From: Myxococcales bacterium
Lineage (GTDB): Bacteria; Myxococcota_A; Polyangia; Polyangiales; Polyangiaceae
Direction: 5' to 3'
Length of the DNA stretch: 64,000 bases
Assembly: GCA_947473045.1 (NCBI GenBank)
Contig: CANJCO010000016.1
Coordinates: 24,188 to 88,187 of the forward strand
In this document: one piece after another, positions 1 to 9,120 of the stretch
How positions within the stretch are numbered: the first letter of the stretch is position 1
Layout: every line of letters begins with the position of its first letter
Notes under the pieces: generated by a model
Databases searched by the model: none
What the model saw: the letters and a program-made list of their open reading frames with translations, nothing else
Told to the model about the DNA's origin: nothing
Program-made: the position numbers and the translations under genes

Positions 1-1971
1 GCGGCCGCGGCTCTTCAGACGGAGCGTGATGCCGAGGCCGATGAGCAGCGGCTGCTGGGTCGCATCGCGGCGTTGAGAGCGCAGGCGGCTGCGGAGCGAC
101 CGAAAATCGACGCGCTCCGTCCGCTGCTCGGCGAAGCGTATTTGCTCGACCCTCCCGATCATTCCGAGCGGGTTCGTTCGCTGCGGGCGCAAGTCGCAGC
201 GGCAGGCGAAGCTGCGCGCGAACTGGCGCGTGCCGGCGACGCGCGGCGCGTGCTCGCCGAGCTCGCGGACTCGCTCCGTACGCCGCCCGGGCACGATGAC
301 GCCGAAGGCGCCACTGCGCGCATCGCGATCCTCGACCGCTCGCGCGAGAGCCTTTTTCTCGCACGAGATGCGCTGTCCGACGTGCTTCGGGGAAAAGGGG
401 CGCTGCGATTCGCCGACGCCGAACGTGACGTCTCCGAGCGAAGCGCCGTCGTCCCGGCGCTCGAAGCGCAGCTCGTGGCCTGTCGGGACGCGCTGCGCAG
501 CGAGGAGGCCGCGTCGCAGGCAGGCGAGCGCGCGTGGGAGGTCGTCACACTCACACGACAGAAAGCCGAAGCCGCGCTTGAGGCCGCCCGCGCGCATGGC
601 GATCGGCTGCGCGCCGAGCTCGACGCGCTCGCTGCTTCGTTCGAGTCGCCCGGCTCGTCGTCGGGGGCCTATGCCGCCCGCGTGTCTCGCGATGAGCGCG
701 AGGCCGAGCTCCGGGCGCTCGAGCTTGACGAGCGGGCCTTCGCCACGAGGTCAGCGCTGCTCGATGATCGGCGCGCCCAGAGCGAACGCGCGCTCGGCGC
801 CGCGCGGGCGAGGTTTGCGCAGGAAAACGAGGCCAAGGGCCCCCTGAGCGCGGCGTGGGAGCGGGCGCGCGATGCGGCCGAAGTCGCGGGCGTGCTGGCG
901 AGCGCGACCTCTCCGAGGTTCGCCGATATCTATGCAGCGAGGCCGAGCGCCGCGCTGTGGCCCGAAGCGCGCAGTCGCGCCGAGTTGCTCGTCGAGCGCC
1001 TGCAGGCGGCGCGCGGCGCGACCGATGCGATCGCGCTGCTTCGCGCGGCCATCGCGGCCGCGGCCGAAGATTCGTCTCAGAGCTATTTGAGTGCGTGGGT
1101 CTGCGTTCGTGACTGGGTGCGCAGGCGGCTGCCCGCGCAGGTCGCGGACGTCGCCGAGCCCCTCGACGCGCTCGGGCGCCTGCATGACGATCTGGGAGGC
1201 CTCGAACAGCGCCTGTCGCGGCACGAAATCGATCTGCGCGGCGCCTCCGAAGACGTCGCGCGCGGCATCGAGGTGCAGCTGCGCCGGGCGAAGAATCAGG
1301 TTCGCCGCCTCAACCAGCAGCTCGCTGGCGTGACGTTCGGCAGCATCGCGGCGATTCGCGTGCAGATGCGCCGTATCGAGCGGATGGACCAGGTGCTGCG
1401 CGCGCTGCAGGAGGGCGTTGCGCAGGAGCTCCTGTTTCTACCTGGACTGCCGATTGAAGAGGCGCTCGACGAGATCTTTCGACGCTATGGCGGGGGAAAA
1501 TCCGGTGGCCAGCGCATTCTCGATTACCGCGAGTACGTCGAGCTCGCGGTCGAGATCCGAAGGCAATCGACCGGCGAGTGGGAGTCGGCCTCCCCCACGC
1601 GCCTGTCCACCGGCGAGGCGATCGGCGTCGGCGCTGCCTTGATGATGGTGATTTTGACCGAGTGGGAGCGCGACGCGAACCTGCTCCGGCACAAGCGCGC
1701 ATCGGGCTCGCTCCGCTTTCTGTTTCTCGACGAGGCCAACCGCCTGTCGCAGGACAACCTCGGCGTGCTCTTCGACCTGTGCAAGACGCTCGACCTGCAG
1801 CTGCTCATCGCTGCCCCCGAAGTCGCGCGGGCCGAGGGAAACACGACCTACCGACTCGTGCGGCGCGTGACGCAGGAGGGCCGCGAAGAGGTGCTGGTGA
1901 GTGGCCGGCGCACGGTCGCTATGCCGCAGCAGGTGCCGCCCGCGGGTGACGACGAGGCCGCTAAAGGTTAG
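1..1971 (+). CDS. mukB: MukB-type condensin subunit, C-terminal part (5' end outside window)
   Basis: The frame is open from the first base, so the start lies upstream. About 656 residues are visible against roughly 1,480 in E. coli MukB. Most of the visible part is Ala/Arg/Glu-rich coiled coil. The last ~170 residues form the C-terminal ABC half-head, with the signature LSTGEAIGVG near 1603-1632, Walker B FLFLDEAN near 1718-1741, then LLIAAPE and TTYRLVRRV. These strings match MukB rather than canonical SMC. MukB dimers bind DNA and, with MukE and MukF, compact and segregate chromosomes. The mukF and mukE genes normally precede mukB and would be outside the window. The TAG stop lies in one arm of an inverted repeat shared with the convergent gene. 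A related MksB-like protein is the main alternative, but the head motifs favour MukB. Confidence 0.8.
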   Translation, partial: AAAALQTERDAEADEQRLLGRIAALRAQAAAERPKIDALRPLLGEAYLLDPPDHSERVRSLRAQVAAAGEAARELARAGDARRVLAELADSLRTPPGHDDAEGATARIAILDRSRESLFLARDALSDVLRGKGALRFADAERDVSERSAVVPALEAQLVACRDALRSEEAASQAGERAWEVVTLTRQKAEAALEAARAHGDRLRAELDALAASFESPGSSSGAYAARVSRDEREAELRALELDERAFATRSALLDDRRAQSERALGAARARFAQENEAKGPLSAAWERARDAAEVAGVLASATSPRFADIYAARPSAALWPEARSRAELLVERLQAARGATDAIALLRAAIAAAAEDSSQSYLSAWVCVRDWVRRRLPAQVADVAEPLDALGRLHDDLGGLEQRLSRHEIDLRGASEDVARGIEVQLRRAKNQVRRLNQQLAGVTFGSIAAIRVQMRRIERMDQVLRALQEGVAQELLFLPGLPIEEALDEIFRRYGGGKSGGQRILDYREYVELAVEIRRQSTGEWESASPTRLSTGEAIGVGAALMMVILTEWERDANLLRHKRASGSLRFLFLDEANRLSQDNLGVLFDLCKTLDLQLLIAAPEVARAEGNTTYRLVRRVTQEGREEVLVSGRRTVAMPQQVPPAGDDEAAKG

Positions 1972-1997
1972 CAGGGCGCTCGAAAAACACCCTGCTA
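1969..1997. repeat. Inverted repeat between convergent genes (palindromic repeat family member, possible bidirectional terminator)
   Basis: Arms TAGCAGGG and CCCTGCTA (8 bp, perfect) flank a 13-nt loop containing CGCTCGAAAAACA. Each arm contains the TAG stop of one neighbour: the mukB-like gene on plus and the beta-helix lipoprotein on minus. The same arm-and-core pattern recurs at 10226-10337, 31811-31843 and 61277-61424. It is therefore a dispersed repeat as well as a possible terminator hairpin. No U-tract follows on either strand. Confidence 0.7.
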
Positions 1998-3665
1998 CTG
2001 CGTACCCTCGACAGCGCCGGCCGTGCAGCCCTGAGCAGGCCGCGCCACACCTCGCTGGTCAGCGGCAGGACACGAGCTGCCGAGCTTGAGAGCCGGGCTG
2101 CCGGCCTTGGGAAGCATGGTCTGCGTCGGTCCGCCGTTGCTGGCAATCGCGGACAGTGTGGGGTCGGCGAACGTGATCGCCGCGGCGCAAGGGGCATCGG
2201 GGCTTCCGCCAACTGCGTGATTGCCGGGAAACTGCAGGTTTCCCTGGCCCGTCGCGGTCACCTGACACTGCATGGGCGCCCCCGGGTTTTGGGCCAGGTT
2301 TCCAGAGAACAGGGAGTTGTCGATCGAAAGTGTGGGGTTACCAAAAATGGCGGCCCCGAAGCCGTCTGCGCGGTTGTCTGAAAATGTGATGTTGCGCAGC
2401 TCTCCGTTCACGCCAAAAAGGCACAGTGCTCCGCCCACGCCGCCCGTCGCGGTCGCCTCGTTCGCGCTGAACGTGTCGTTCGACCAATCGACGGTGGTGC
2501 CGTCGGACTGAACGGCGCCGCACCCCTTGGCCTTGTTGGCCACGAAGGTCGAAGCGGTGATCGACAGCGCCGAATTGTGAAAGTAGAGCGCGCCGCCGCC
2601 GCCCGCAGTCGCGAGGTTGCCGTCGAACGTCGAACGATCGATAACCGTCGGCTGCTTCGGGCCGTCGGGCGTGCGAAAAATCGCGCCGCCGAGCGCCGCG
2701 GCGCCCGCCTTGTTGCGCCGGAAAACGAGCCCGCAAAAGGTGTGCGTGAGGTCCGAGCCGCCGTCGATCGAGATCGCGCCGCCGTTGCCTCCGGACCCTG
2801 TCTGGTGCTGGCCATTTTTGGCGACCACGGAACACTTCGACGCGTCGTCACCGTTGGCGCCGTGGCCGACGGCGACGTTGTCTTCGAAGACCGAGTTGTA
2901 GACGTCGAGCTCGGAGTTGAGGCTCTCGATCGCGCCGCCGTTGCTCGCCGATCCGTTTCGGAATGTGCTGCCTGCGATGGTGACCTTCTTAGCTCCTTGA
3001 ACCGAAATCGCGCCGCCTCCGACGTCGGGCCCGAGCGCTTCGGCCACGTTCGCGTCGAACACTGTGTCGAACACAGCGAGAACGCCGTCGCGGAAGTACA
3101 GCGCGCCGCCGTAGCCGTCGTAGAACCCTTGCGAGCACGGCGCGGCAGCGGCGGCGTATGCGTCGGCTCCGGCGACTTTTCCGTGCGAGAGCGACAGCCG
3201 CATCAGCGTGAGCTTCGCGTCGTTCTTTCGGAAGTCGGGGTGCTCGAAGCTCATGATGCGCACCTTCCCGCCGCCGTCGAGGGTCACCTTCCCGCCGCCG
3301 TCGATGATCGTGTCGACATCGGTGCGCAGGCTCAGCGTCTTGCCAATGGCGATGGTCGCGTGGTCGCCGCAGTTGAAGGTGATCGTTCCGCCTTTGGCCA
3401 CTGCGCTCGCGAGGGCCGCCTCAGTGCAGGTGCCCGCGCCGGTGCCCACGATCGTGGTGGGTTTGCTGGTGTCTGGCGCGGAGATGGGCACGTCACAGGT
3501 GGCCGGAGTGGCCCCCGCGTCAGCGGCACCATCCACCGCGGCGCCCGCTTCGGCACGCACTGCAGCGTCGGTCTCGCCGGCATCGGGGGGGCTCGCGACG
3601 GTCGCGCCCGGATCGGTGCCGCAGCCGAGCACAACCGCCGTTACGAGCCACCCGGGGATTTTCAT
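1995..3665 (-). CDS. Secreted lipoprotein with right-handed beta-helix / choice-of-anchor Q domain
   Basis: The chosen start is the ATG at 3665, which gives a short signal peptide (MKIPGWLVTAVVLGC) with lipobox LGC. An ATG-less upstream extension is less likely. After the cysteine comes an Asp/Ala/Gly/Glu-rich linker of about 40 residues, typical of surface lipoproteins in this window. The rest is a repetitive beta-helix with many short turns of the form GGAI, FDxNxA and STFxxNxA, as in Chlamydia-Pmp-like and choice-of-anchor Q proteins. The C-terminus carries NGGPTQTMLP and DQRGVARP, hallmarks of the choice-of-anchor Q family. The role is probably adhesive or structural on the cell surface; no catalytic residues are recognised. 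It is convergent with the mukB-like gene. Confidence 0.8.
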   Translation of the reverse strand: MKIPGWLVTAVVLGCGTDPGATVASPPDAGETDAAVRAEAGAAVDGAADAGATPATCDVPISAPDTSKPTTIVGTGAGTCTEAALASAVAKGGTITFNCGDHATIAIGKTLSLRTDVDTIIDGGGKVTLDGGGKVRIMSFEHPDFRKNDAKLTLMRLSLSHGKVAGADAYAAAAAPCSQGFYDGYGGALYFRDGVLAVFDTVFDANVAEALGPDVGGGAISVQGAKKVTIAGSTFRNGSASNGGAIESLNSELDVYNSVFEDNVAVGHGANGDDASKCSVVAKNGQHQTGSGGNGGAISIDGGSDLTHTFCGLVFRRNKAGAAALGGAIFRTPDGPKQPTVIDRSTFDGNLATAGGGGALYFHNSALSITASTFVANKAKGCGAVQSDGTTVDWSNDTFSANEATATGGVGGALCLFGVNGELRNITFSDNRADGFGAAIFGNPTLSIDNSLFSGNLAQNPGAPMQCQVTATGQGNLQFPGNHAVGGSPDAPCAAAITFADPTLSAIASNGGPTQTMLPKAGSPALKLGSSCPAADQRGVARPAQGCTAGAVEGTQ

Positions 3666-3730
3666 GAGCGCCTCTCGTAGCACAGCGCGCCTGACTCAGG
3701 AGATCGCGCGCGCCTGCGCACGGCGAATGC

Positions 3731-4093
3731 TCAGCGCGAGGCGATATCGAGCGCGAGGCCGATGGCGGCCGGCAGCGCTTGAACGAACAGAATCTTGCGC
3801 GACACGGTGATCGATCCGTAGACCCCCGCAACGAGCACGCATCCCAGAAAAAACGCACGAAGCGGGTGGGTCATCGCAGGCGCCGCTACCAGCGACCACA
3901 CAAGGCCGGCGGCAAGAAAGCCGTTGTACAGTCCCTGGTTTTTTGCGAGAGACGCCGACGCGATCTGCTGCTCGGCCGTGCGCCCGAACGTCTTTTGCCC
4001 GTACGGCGTCGTCCACAGAAACATCTCGAGAACCATGAAGTAGACGTGCAAGAGCGCCACGAGGGCGGCGACGACAATGGCTGCGATCGACAT
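3731..4093 (-). CDS. DUF1304 family small integral membrane protein
   Basis: The ATG at 4093 gives a 120-residue protein, the usual size for this family; a longer frame starts at 4150 but lacks family similarity. Four hydrophobic segments are visible, starting SIAAIVVAALVALLHVYFMV, with the conserved N-terminal region YFMVLEMFLWTTPYG and a LAKNQGLYNGFLA stretch typical of DUF1304. The molecular function of the family is unknown. It lies downstream of the amidase gene on the same strand after a gap of about 100 bp, so co-transcription is possible. Confidence 0.85.
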   Translation of the reverse strand: MSIAAIVVAALVALLHVYFMVLEMFLWTTPYGQKTFGRTAEQQIASASLAKNQGLYNGFLAAGLVWSLVAAPAMTHPLRAFFLGCVLVAGVYGSITVSRKILFVQALPAAIGLALDIASR

Positions 4094-4196
4094 TCCCCGA
4101 GCTTGTCGCACAGGTCGCGCCGCCGCGCGCATGTTTCTCAATTGCGTCACGCACGGGCGAGCCGCCCCCCGAGCGATCGCCGCAAATCGTCAGCTG

Positions 4197-5501
4197 CTAG
4201 CGATTGGGAGACTGCGCCGCGTGCACGTGGTCGACCGTCTTTTCGACGAGGCGCAAGAAAGCGCGGATCGATTTGTCGAGGTGGGGGATGGGCGTGTCTT
4301 CGAGGCGGGTGTGGGAGATGCCCGGCGACGACTGCGCAAAGACCATCACGGTCGGCATGAGGCCGGCCATTTCGGCCGCGTCGTGCAGGGGCCCAGACGG
4401 CAGCTCGGGCGCGCTGCCCGCGAACTCGCGCACGGACTCGGCGCACAGCCGGAGCAGCTGCTCGTCGAACAGACGGGGCTCGATCGCGAGCAGCGGGCGC
4501 CACTCGACGGTGCAGCGGTTCTTCTTCGCCGCGGCGCGCGAGGCCTTCTCGGCAGCCTTCTGCATCTTCGCGAGCACCTTTGCGTCGAGGGCCCGTAAAT
4601 CGAGCGAAATCTCAGTGGCTCCGGGTACCGCAGTGACGAACCCGGGCTCGACTTTCACGACTCCGCAGGTCGCCACTACGCGCGTGCGCGGCGTGCGCCC
4701 CGACATGGCCAGCCCGATGTCGCGGCACGCCAGCGCGAACTCTGCAGCGGCGAGAAATGCGTCCTGACGAAGCGGGATCGGCGTCGCCCCGGCGTGCACG
4801 GCCTGACCCTTGAAGCGCACCGTGTGACGCTCGACGCCCATCGTGCCGAGCACCACGCCCACCGGCTTCTTCATCGCTTCGAGCACGGGGCCCTGCTCGA
4901 TGTGAAGCTCGACATAGGCCTTCGGATCGAGCGCTTTCAAGTACGCGTGTGCTTCGCCCATCCGCGCCACGTCGAAGCCATTTTCGGCCATCGCGTCGGG
5001 GAGTTTCACGCCGTTGCGATCGACCAGATGCGCCAGCTCCTTCTGCGCATCGAGCGTGCCGGCAGAGGCCGCAGAGCCGGCGAGACTGCGACCGAAGCGC
5101 GCGCCTTCCTCGTCGGCCCAGTCGACGAGATGGAGGGTGACCGGAGGCGTGCCCGCAGCCTGGTGGCGGCGCAACACTTCGATGCCTGCCGTGACGCCGA
5201 GTACGCCGTCGAGCCAGCCGCCGCCCGGCACCGAGTCGAGGTGGCTGCCCACGATGACGCTGGCCTTCGTGGCGCCCGGGAGGGTGACCCACGCGTTGCC
5301 GGCTGCGTCGGTCTCGACGGGGAGGCCGAGCTCCGCGGTGACCCTCTCGGTGAACCATTTTCGCGCTTCACGCCACACGGGCCCCCACGCGACGCGCTGG
5401 GCGCCGCGCTCGTTGGAAGTGCGCGTCGCGAGCTCGCGAAGATTGGCAATCACGCGCTTCGAAGTGGGAGCGGTCAGGCGCTTGGATCGAACGTTCGGCA
5501 T
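4197..5501 (-). CDS. M20-family Zn-dependent amidase (N-carbamoyl-L-amino-acid hydrolase / allantoate amidohydrolase type)
   Basis: At 434 residues it has the usual length for the hydantoinase/carbamoylase group. Metal-site motifs are GSHLDSVPGGGWLDGVLG (His87 and Asp98), VDWADEEG with paired Glu near 131-132, and ELHIEQGPVLE with a further His. These enzymes hydrolyse N-carbamoyl amino acids or allantoate with two bound metal ions, releasing ammonia and CO2 in pyrimidine or purine catabolism. Substrate choice cannot be decided from sequence alone. No hydantoinase or allantoinase gene is adjacent, so the pathway context is missing. It is probably cytoplasmic, as no signal peptide is seen. Confidence 0.85.
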   Translation of the reverse strand: MPNVRSKRLTAPTSKRVIANLRELATRTSNERGAQRVAWGPVWREARKWFTERVTAELGLPVETDAAGNAWVTLPGATKASVIVGSHLDSVPGGGWLDGVLGVTAGIEVLRRHQAAGTPPVTLHLVDWADEEGARFGRSLAGSAASAGTLDAQKELAHLVDRNGVKLPDAMAENGFDVARMGEAHAYLKALDPKAYVELHIEQGPVLEAMKKPVGVVLGTMGVERHTVRFKGQAVHAGATPIPLRQDAFLAAAEFALACRDIGLAMSGRTPRTRVVATCGVVKVEPGFVTAVPGATEISLDLRALDAKVLAKMQKAAEKASRAAAKKNRCTVEWRPLLAIEPRLFDEQLLRLCAESVREFAGSAPELPSGPLHDAAEMAGLMPTVMVFAQSSPGISHTRLEDTPIPHLDKSIRAFLRLVEKTVDHVHAAQSPNR

Positions 5502-5785
5502 TGGGGTACTCGTGGGTTTGAAGGCAAAAGCCTACCGCAATCGCGCGGGGCGCGTGCGCCGACGATCGGAGACCGACGGGGCGAAAACGTCCACGTCGGG
5601 GGAGGGAAGCCCTTGACGAGGGCCGGTCGATCCCGACGCCCTTCGCGGGCCCGCTGAGAAATGGCCCGGCCTCGGCGCCCCCGTAGGCGCCGATCGCGTT
5701 GGCAAAGGCGTAGCCCGAGCTCCCGACCAATCCACAGCGCCGCGCGGCTCGCGTCCGCAGGGTGCGATTGGTACAATGAAGGATC

Positions 5786-8700
5786 ATGCGCCTCGCCCCG
5801 CTTGTCGTGTTGCCTGCTCTGCTCGTTCTGTTTGGTGCGCTGGGAGCGTGCAGCGAGGGCAGCGACGCCCCCGGGCCCGTGGCCGACGGAGGCGCATCGT
5901 CCGAAGGCGGCGACGCCTTGTCGAACGCAGTGGCGACGTGCGACGCGTCGGGCGTTACCGAGGCGCAATTGCTGGGCGATCTGCAAGCGGGCCTGGCCGC
6001 CCTCGAGCCGGGTCGCCGGAGCGTGTGGAACGCGATCTACCGACTGAGCGCCGACGGCAGCGCCAACCCAGGTAGCGTCGGAGCGCTCACGTGGGACCCC
6101 ACCCACGACTCGGCGACGCTCGACTCCGCGGATTTCGAGCGAAACGTCCCGATCGTGATCGCGAACAAGGCGCAAAGCGGCGCCAGCCACCATCTTGCGC
6201 TCGGCATGGTCGGCGTCGCGGGCGCTGCGCGATATGCCGTGTTCGGGGCAAACCTGATCCATACGATTGAGGCGGCAAAGGTGCCCGATGCGCAGCTGCA
6301 GGGGCTCGCCGAGGGCACGCTCGCGTGGCTGATGAAGAGCGATCAGCTGAAGACAAAGGCGTTCAAGGTGGTCGAGGCCCACCTGCCCAACCAGTATTAC
6401 TTTCCGCACGAGCCTTCGACGCGAAAGTGGCTGTCGGAGACGTATCCGAGCGCCACACTCAATGCGGGATATTGCGAGAGCGCGCTGCTGGACGGGTGCC
6501 TCTCGGGAGCTGATCTGCTCGTGATCAGCATGGACACTGGCCCGGACAACAATCACGCTGTTCCCTACGACGGCGACGCCGTCATGAAGGCCGTGACGGC
6601 GGCGCAAGCGCGCGGGGTGCCGGTGCTGTATCTGCATTATTATCGCGAGCCGAGCGACCTGGGTCAGCGCCTGATGCGTCACTTTCGCATGACCGCCACG
6701 AGCAACTACTGGAACATCGAGCAGCTCGCGGGCTTCGATCCGAAAACGGATTATCCCGTCTCGGGCGATCTCGCCGCGCTGCGCGCCATGGTCGGCACGC
6801 TCCGCGAAAAGTCGCTCTCGATTGCCGATTATCAATCGTGCCTTCCAGCCGCCGATCACCTCTGGGACTGCGCGAGCGCGCCGTTTGCGGATAAGCTGAT
6901 GACCGGCGCGACGGCGCTGCGCTCGGCCCTCAACGCGCTCGACTTGCAGGCCGAGCCCATTTGCGCAGGCGGCGACCGCAGGTTGCTCAAGGAGCTCGTG
7001 CTGCTCGGTGACAAATACCGATCAGGCGACGCGCTCACAAAGGCGATCGCCTATCCCGTCGATCCGGCCGCCGATCCAGCGGGGCTTGCGCGCGCCGCGT
7101 TTGCCGACCATGCCGTGCTGCTGACGCGCGGATCGAACGCCGCGCAGAGCGACCTGGGCTCGTACACGTGCGCGTGGTCCGACCGGATGGTCAAGACGTG
7201 CACGGGTGTTGGCTACGATCCCGCGACTGTGCCCCTCACGACAGTGACTGCGTCTGCGTCAGTGCCAGCCTTTTCGTCGTGGACGTCGACGGGCGCCTAC
7301 GCCGTTCCGGGCGTTGCGCTCACCGTCACGCGCACCGATGCGCTCGGCTCCGGGGTCGTCGTGCGCGCGATGGTCGGCTTTCAGCGCGCCGGCAGCACGC
7401 ACTCGCTCGCCAAAGGGAAATACACGCGCCCCCAGTACTTGCAGAGTGCAGCTGTTCTGCTCGCGCCCAGCCAGCCGGTGGTGCTCTCGACGCCCTACGG
7501 AGGCCCCGTCTACTTGCAAATATCGCCGAGCGATGCGGCGGCGCCGGGGCCGGCGCCCGTGACGGTGAAGCTCGAGCGCGTGGGGCGTCATCCTGCCGTT
7601 CTCGACGTGTCCGATCCGGCGCAGCTCGCCGCGTTTCCGGCCGATCTCCAGAGCAACCCGTTGCCGCACGTCGATCTGCGGGCGCCGGGCTTCGAGATTC
7701 ACCTGCGCCGCGACAAAGTGCTGGCGACAGTGGCCAAACAATACGGCGGAGATACGGCTGCGTTCCTGAACGATATTCGCCATAACTACATTGACCAGGT
7801 CTACGGCCTCGCTGGTTTCAAGTTGCCGGGAGTGCCGCTCAGTAAGAGCCTGTCGGCCGACGTGCAGGCCGAATGCGCTCACTTCGGGTGGAACTGCACG
7901 GACGAGACGGTGCACGTTCGCAAGACCGTGCAGCACGCGAACTTTGATGAGTATGCGCTCTGCGGCGATGGGTGCTCGGGCAATCCGTTTGATGCCGATT
8001 GGAGCATTGATCCGATTGGCTGGGGCGAGTCGCACGAGCTCGGGCACAACTTGCAAATGAAGCAGCTCAACATTGCCGTGACCGACGCCGCCCACGCCGA
8101 TGACTGGTCGACCTACAAAGACCGCGCGACCGAGAACTCGAACAACATGTTTCCGTACCACACGCTCTGGAACTACCGCCGCGTGGTGAAGGGCGATGTC
8201 GGACCCGTCGCCGATGGTCACATGGACCACAAAGACCTCTTCGCCGCGGTGCAGTCCGACCTCGCGGGCCTGACGCGCGCCGTGAACAATGTGCAGCGGC
8301 GCGTCGTGTTCGACAGCAAGTGCAACCGCCTCGGCGACTACCCCGCCGCCAGCGCCGGCAACCGGTTCGACGCGATATGGCTCGACGGCGGCTATGCTGC
8401 GAACAACGGACTACGAATGAGCTTCTACTTGCAACTGCCGCTCATGGCGCACGGCCAGCCGCTCGCCGGCGGCACGGTGCTAAGCAACGGCTTCGACTTG
8501 ATCGTGCTGCTGTATGAGCAGGCTCGGCTGTTTCAAGCCGCGGCCGCCACTACGGCCACGTGGTCGTCGGGTCGCGCAGCGCTCGGGTTCGAGACGTTTC
8601 CGTTCGACGGCCACGCGACGTACGCGGCCAACACGGTATCGGCAATTCCCGGAAACGACTTTCTCGTCGTCGCGCTCTCGTGGCTAACTGCAAAAGACTA

Positions 8701-8923
8701 TCGACCTTATTTCGACAGTCGCGGCGTGCGCTACAGCGCGCTGGCCTCGAAGCAAGTAGACGCGCACGTGGCCGCCAAGCGCGTCACGGGCGTGGTCGAC
8801 GCGCGCATGTTCGCGCTCGGCGCTGAGTTGCCCACGCTGCAGCTGGGCGCCGCACCCCGCGTCGCGCTCGACGGCGTGGCCAAGTGGCCCGTCGACGGCT
8901 GGCACCCGTCGATGTGCCCGTGA
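5786..8923 (+). CDS. ImpA-like zinc metalloprotease lipoprotein
   Basis: The 1,045-residue product begins with a signal peptide ending LGAC (lipobox) and a Gly/Ser/Asp-rich linker, so it is predicted to be an exported lipoprotein. The catalytic site is HELGH at residues 750-754 within WGESHELGHNLQ, a gluzincin-type HExxH motif. The organisation resembles the ImpA immunomodulating metalloprotease family (MEROPS M88, related to M60 enhancin-like enzymes), which cleaves glycosylated surface proteins. Upstream of the catalytic domain are regions resembling the ImpA N-terminal part (LLVISMDTGPDN, VPVLYLHYYREPSDLGQR). A TACAAT at 5772-5777, nine bases before the ATG, could be a -10 box giving a nearly leaderless message; this is weak. 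The family assignment comes from recalled similarity and the motif, not a search. Confidence 0.75.
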   Translation: MRLAPLVVLPALLVLFGALGACSEGSDAPGPVADGGASSEGGDALSNAVATCDASGVTEAQLLGDLQAGLAALEPGRRSVWNAIYRLSADGSANPGSVGALTWDPTHDSATLDSADFERNVPIVIANKAQSGASHHLALGMVGVAGAARYAVFGANLIHTIEAAKVPDAQLQGLAEGTLAWLMKSDQLKTKAFKVVEAHLPNQYYFPHEPSTRKWLSETYPSATLNAGYCESALLDGCLSGADLLVISMDTGPDNNHAVPYDGDAVMKAVTAAQARGVPVLYLHYYREPSDLGQRLMRHFRMTATSNYWNIEQLAGFDPKTDYPVSGDLAALRAMVGTLREKSLSIADYQSCLPAADHLWDCASAPFADKLMTGATALRSALNALDLQAEPICAGGDRRLLKELVLLGDKYRSGDALTKAIAYPVDPAADPAGLARAAFADHAVLLTRGSNAAQSDLGSYTCAWSDRMVKTCTGVGYDPATVPLTTVTASASVPAFSSWTSTGAYAVPGVALTVTRTDALGSGVVVRAMVGFQRAGSTHSLAKGKYTRPQYLQSAAVLLAPSQPVVLSTPYGGPVYLQISPSDAAAPGPAPVTVKLERVGRHPAVLDVSDPAQLAAFPADLQSNPLPHVDLRAPGFEIHLRRDKVLATVAKQYGGDTAAFLNDIRHNYIDQVYGLAGFKLPGVPLSKSLSADVQAECAHFGWNCTDETVHVRKTVQHANFDEYALCGDGCSGNPFDADWSIDPIGWGESHELGHNLQMKQLNIAVTDAAHADDWSTYKDRATENSNNMFPYHTLWNYRRVVKGDVGPVADGHMDHKDLFAAVQSDLAGLTRAVNNVQRRVVFDSKCNRLGDYPAASAGNRFDAIWLDGGYAANNGLRMSFYLQLPLMAHGQPLAGGTVLSNGFDLIVLLYEQARLFQAAAATTATWSSGRAALGFETFPFDGHATYAANTVSAIPGNDFLVVALSWLTAKDYRPYFDSRGVRYSALASKQVDAHVAAKRVTGVVDARMFALGAELPTLQLGAAPRVALDGVAKWPVDGWHPSMCP

Positions 8924-9120
8924 GCCTGCTCTCCGTCAGCGGGCCACCCGCGCGTCGCGGCAGGGCGCATTGCGCGCCAGGGGCTGCGCGCTGTGTGGTA
9001 CCAATATGGGATGATCGGTCGCGCCGAATTCCTGGGTATAGGTCTGGCCGAGGCGACCTGCGCGGTCTGCGCGAGCCTCGCGGCCGATCTGCCGGCTAGC
9101 TGAGTCGCCGGGGCGCTCTG

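Noticed and set aside
5474..6859. Minus-strand frame of 461 codons opposite the ImpA-like gene
   Set aside because: No domain pattern, and the plus-strand gene has a signal peptide and catalytic motif.
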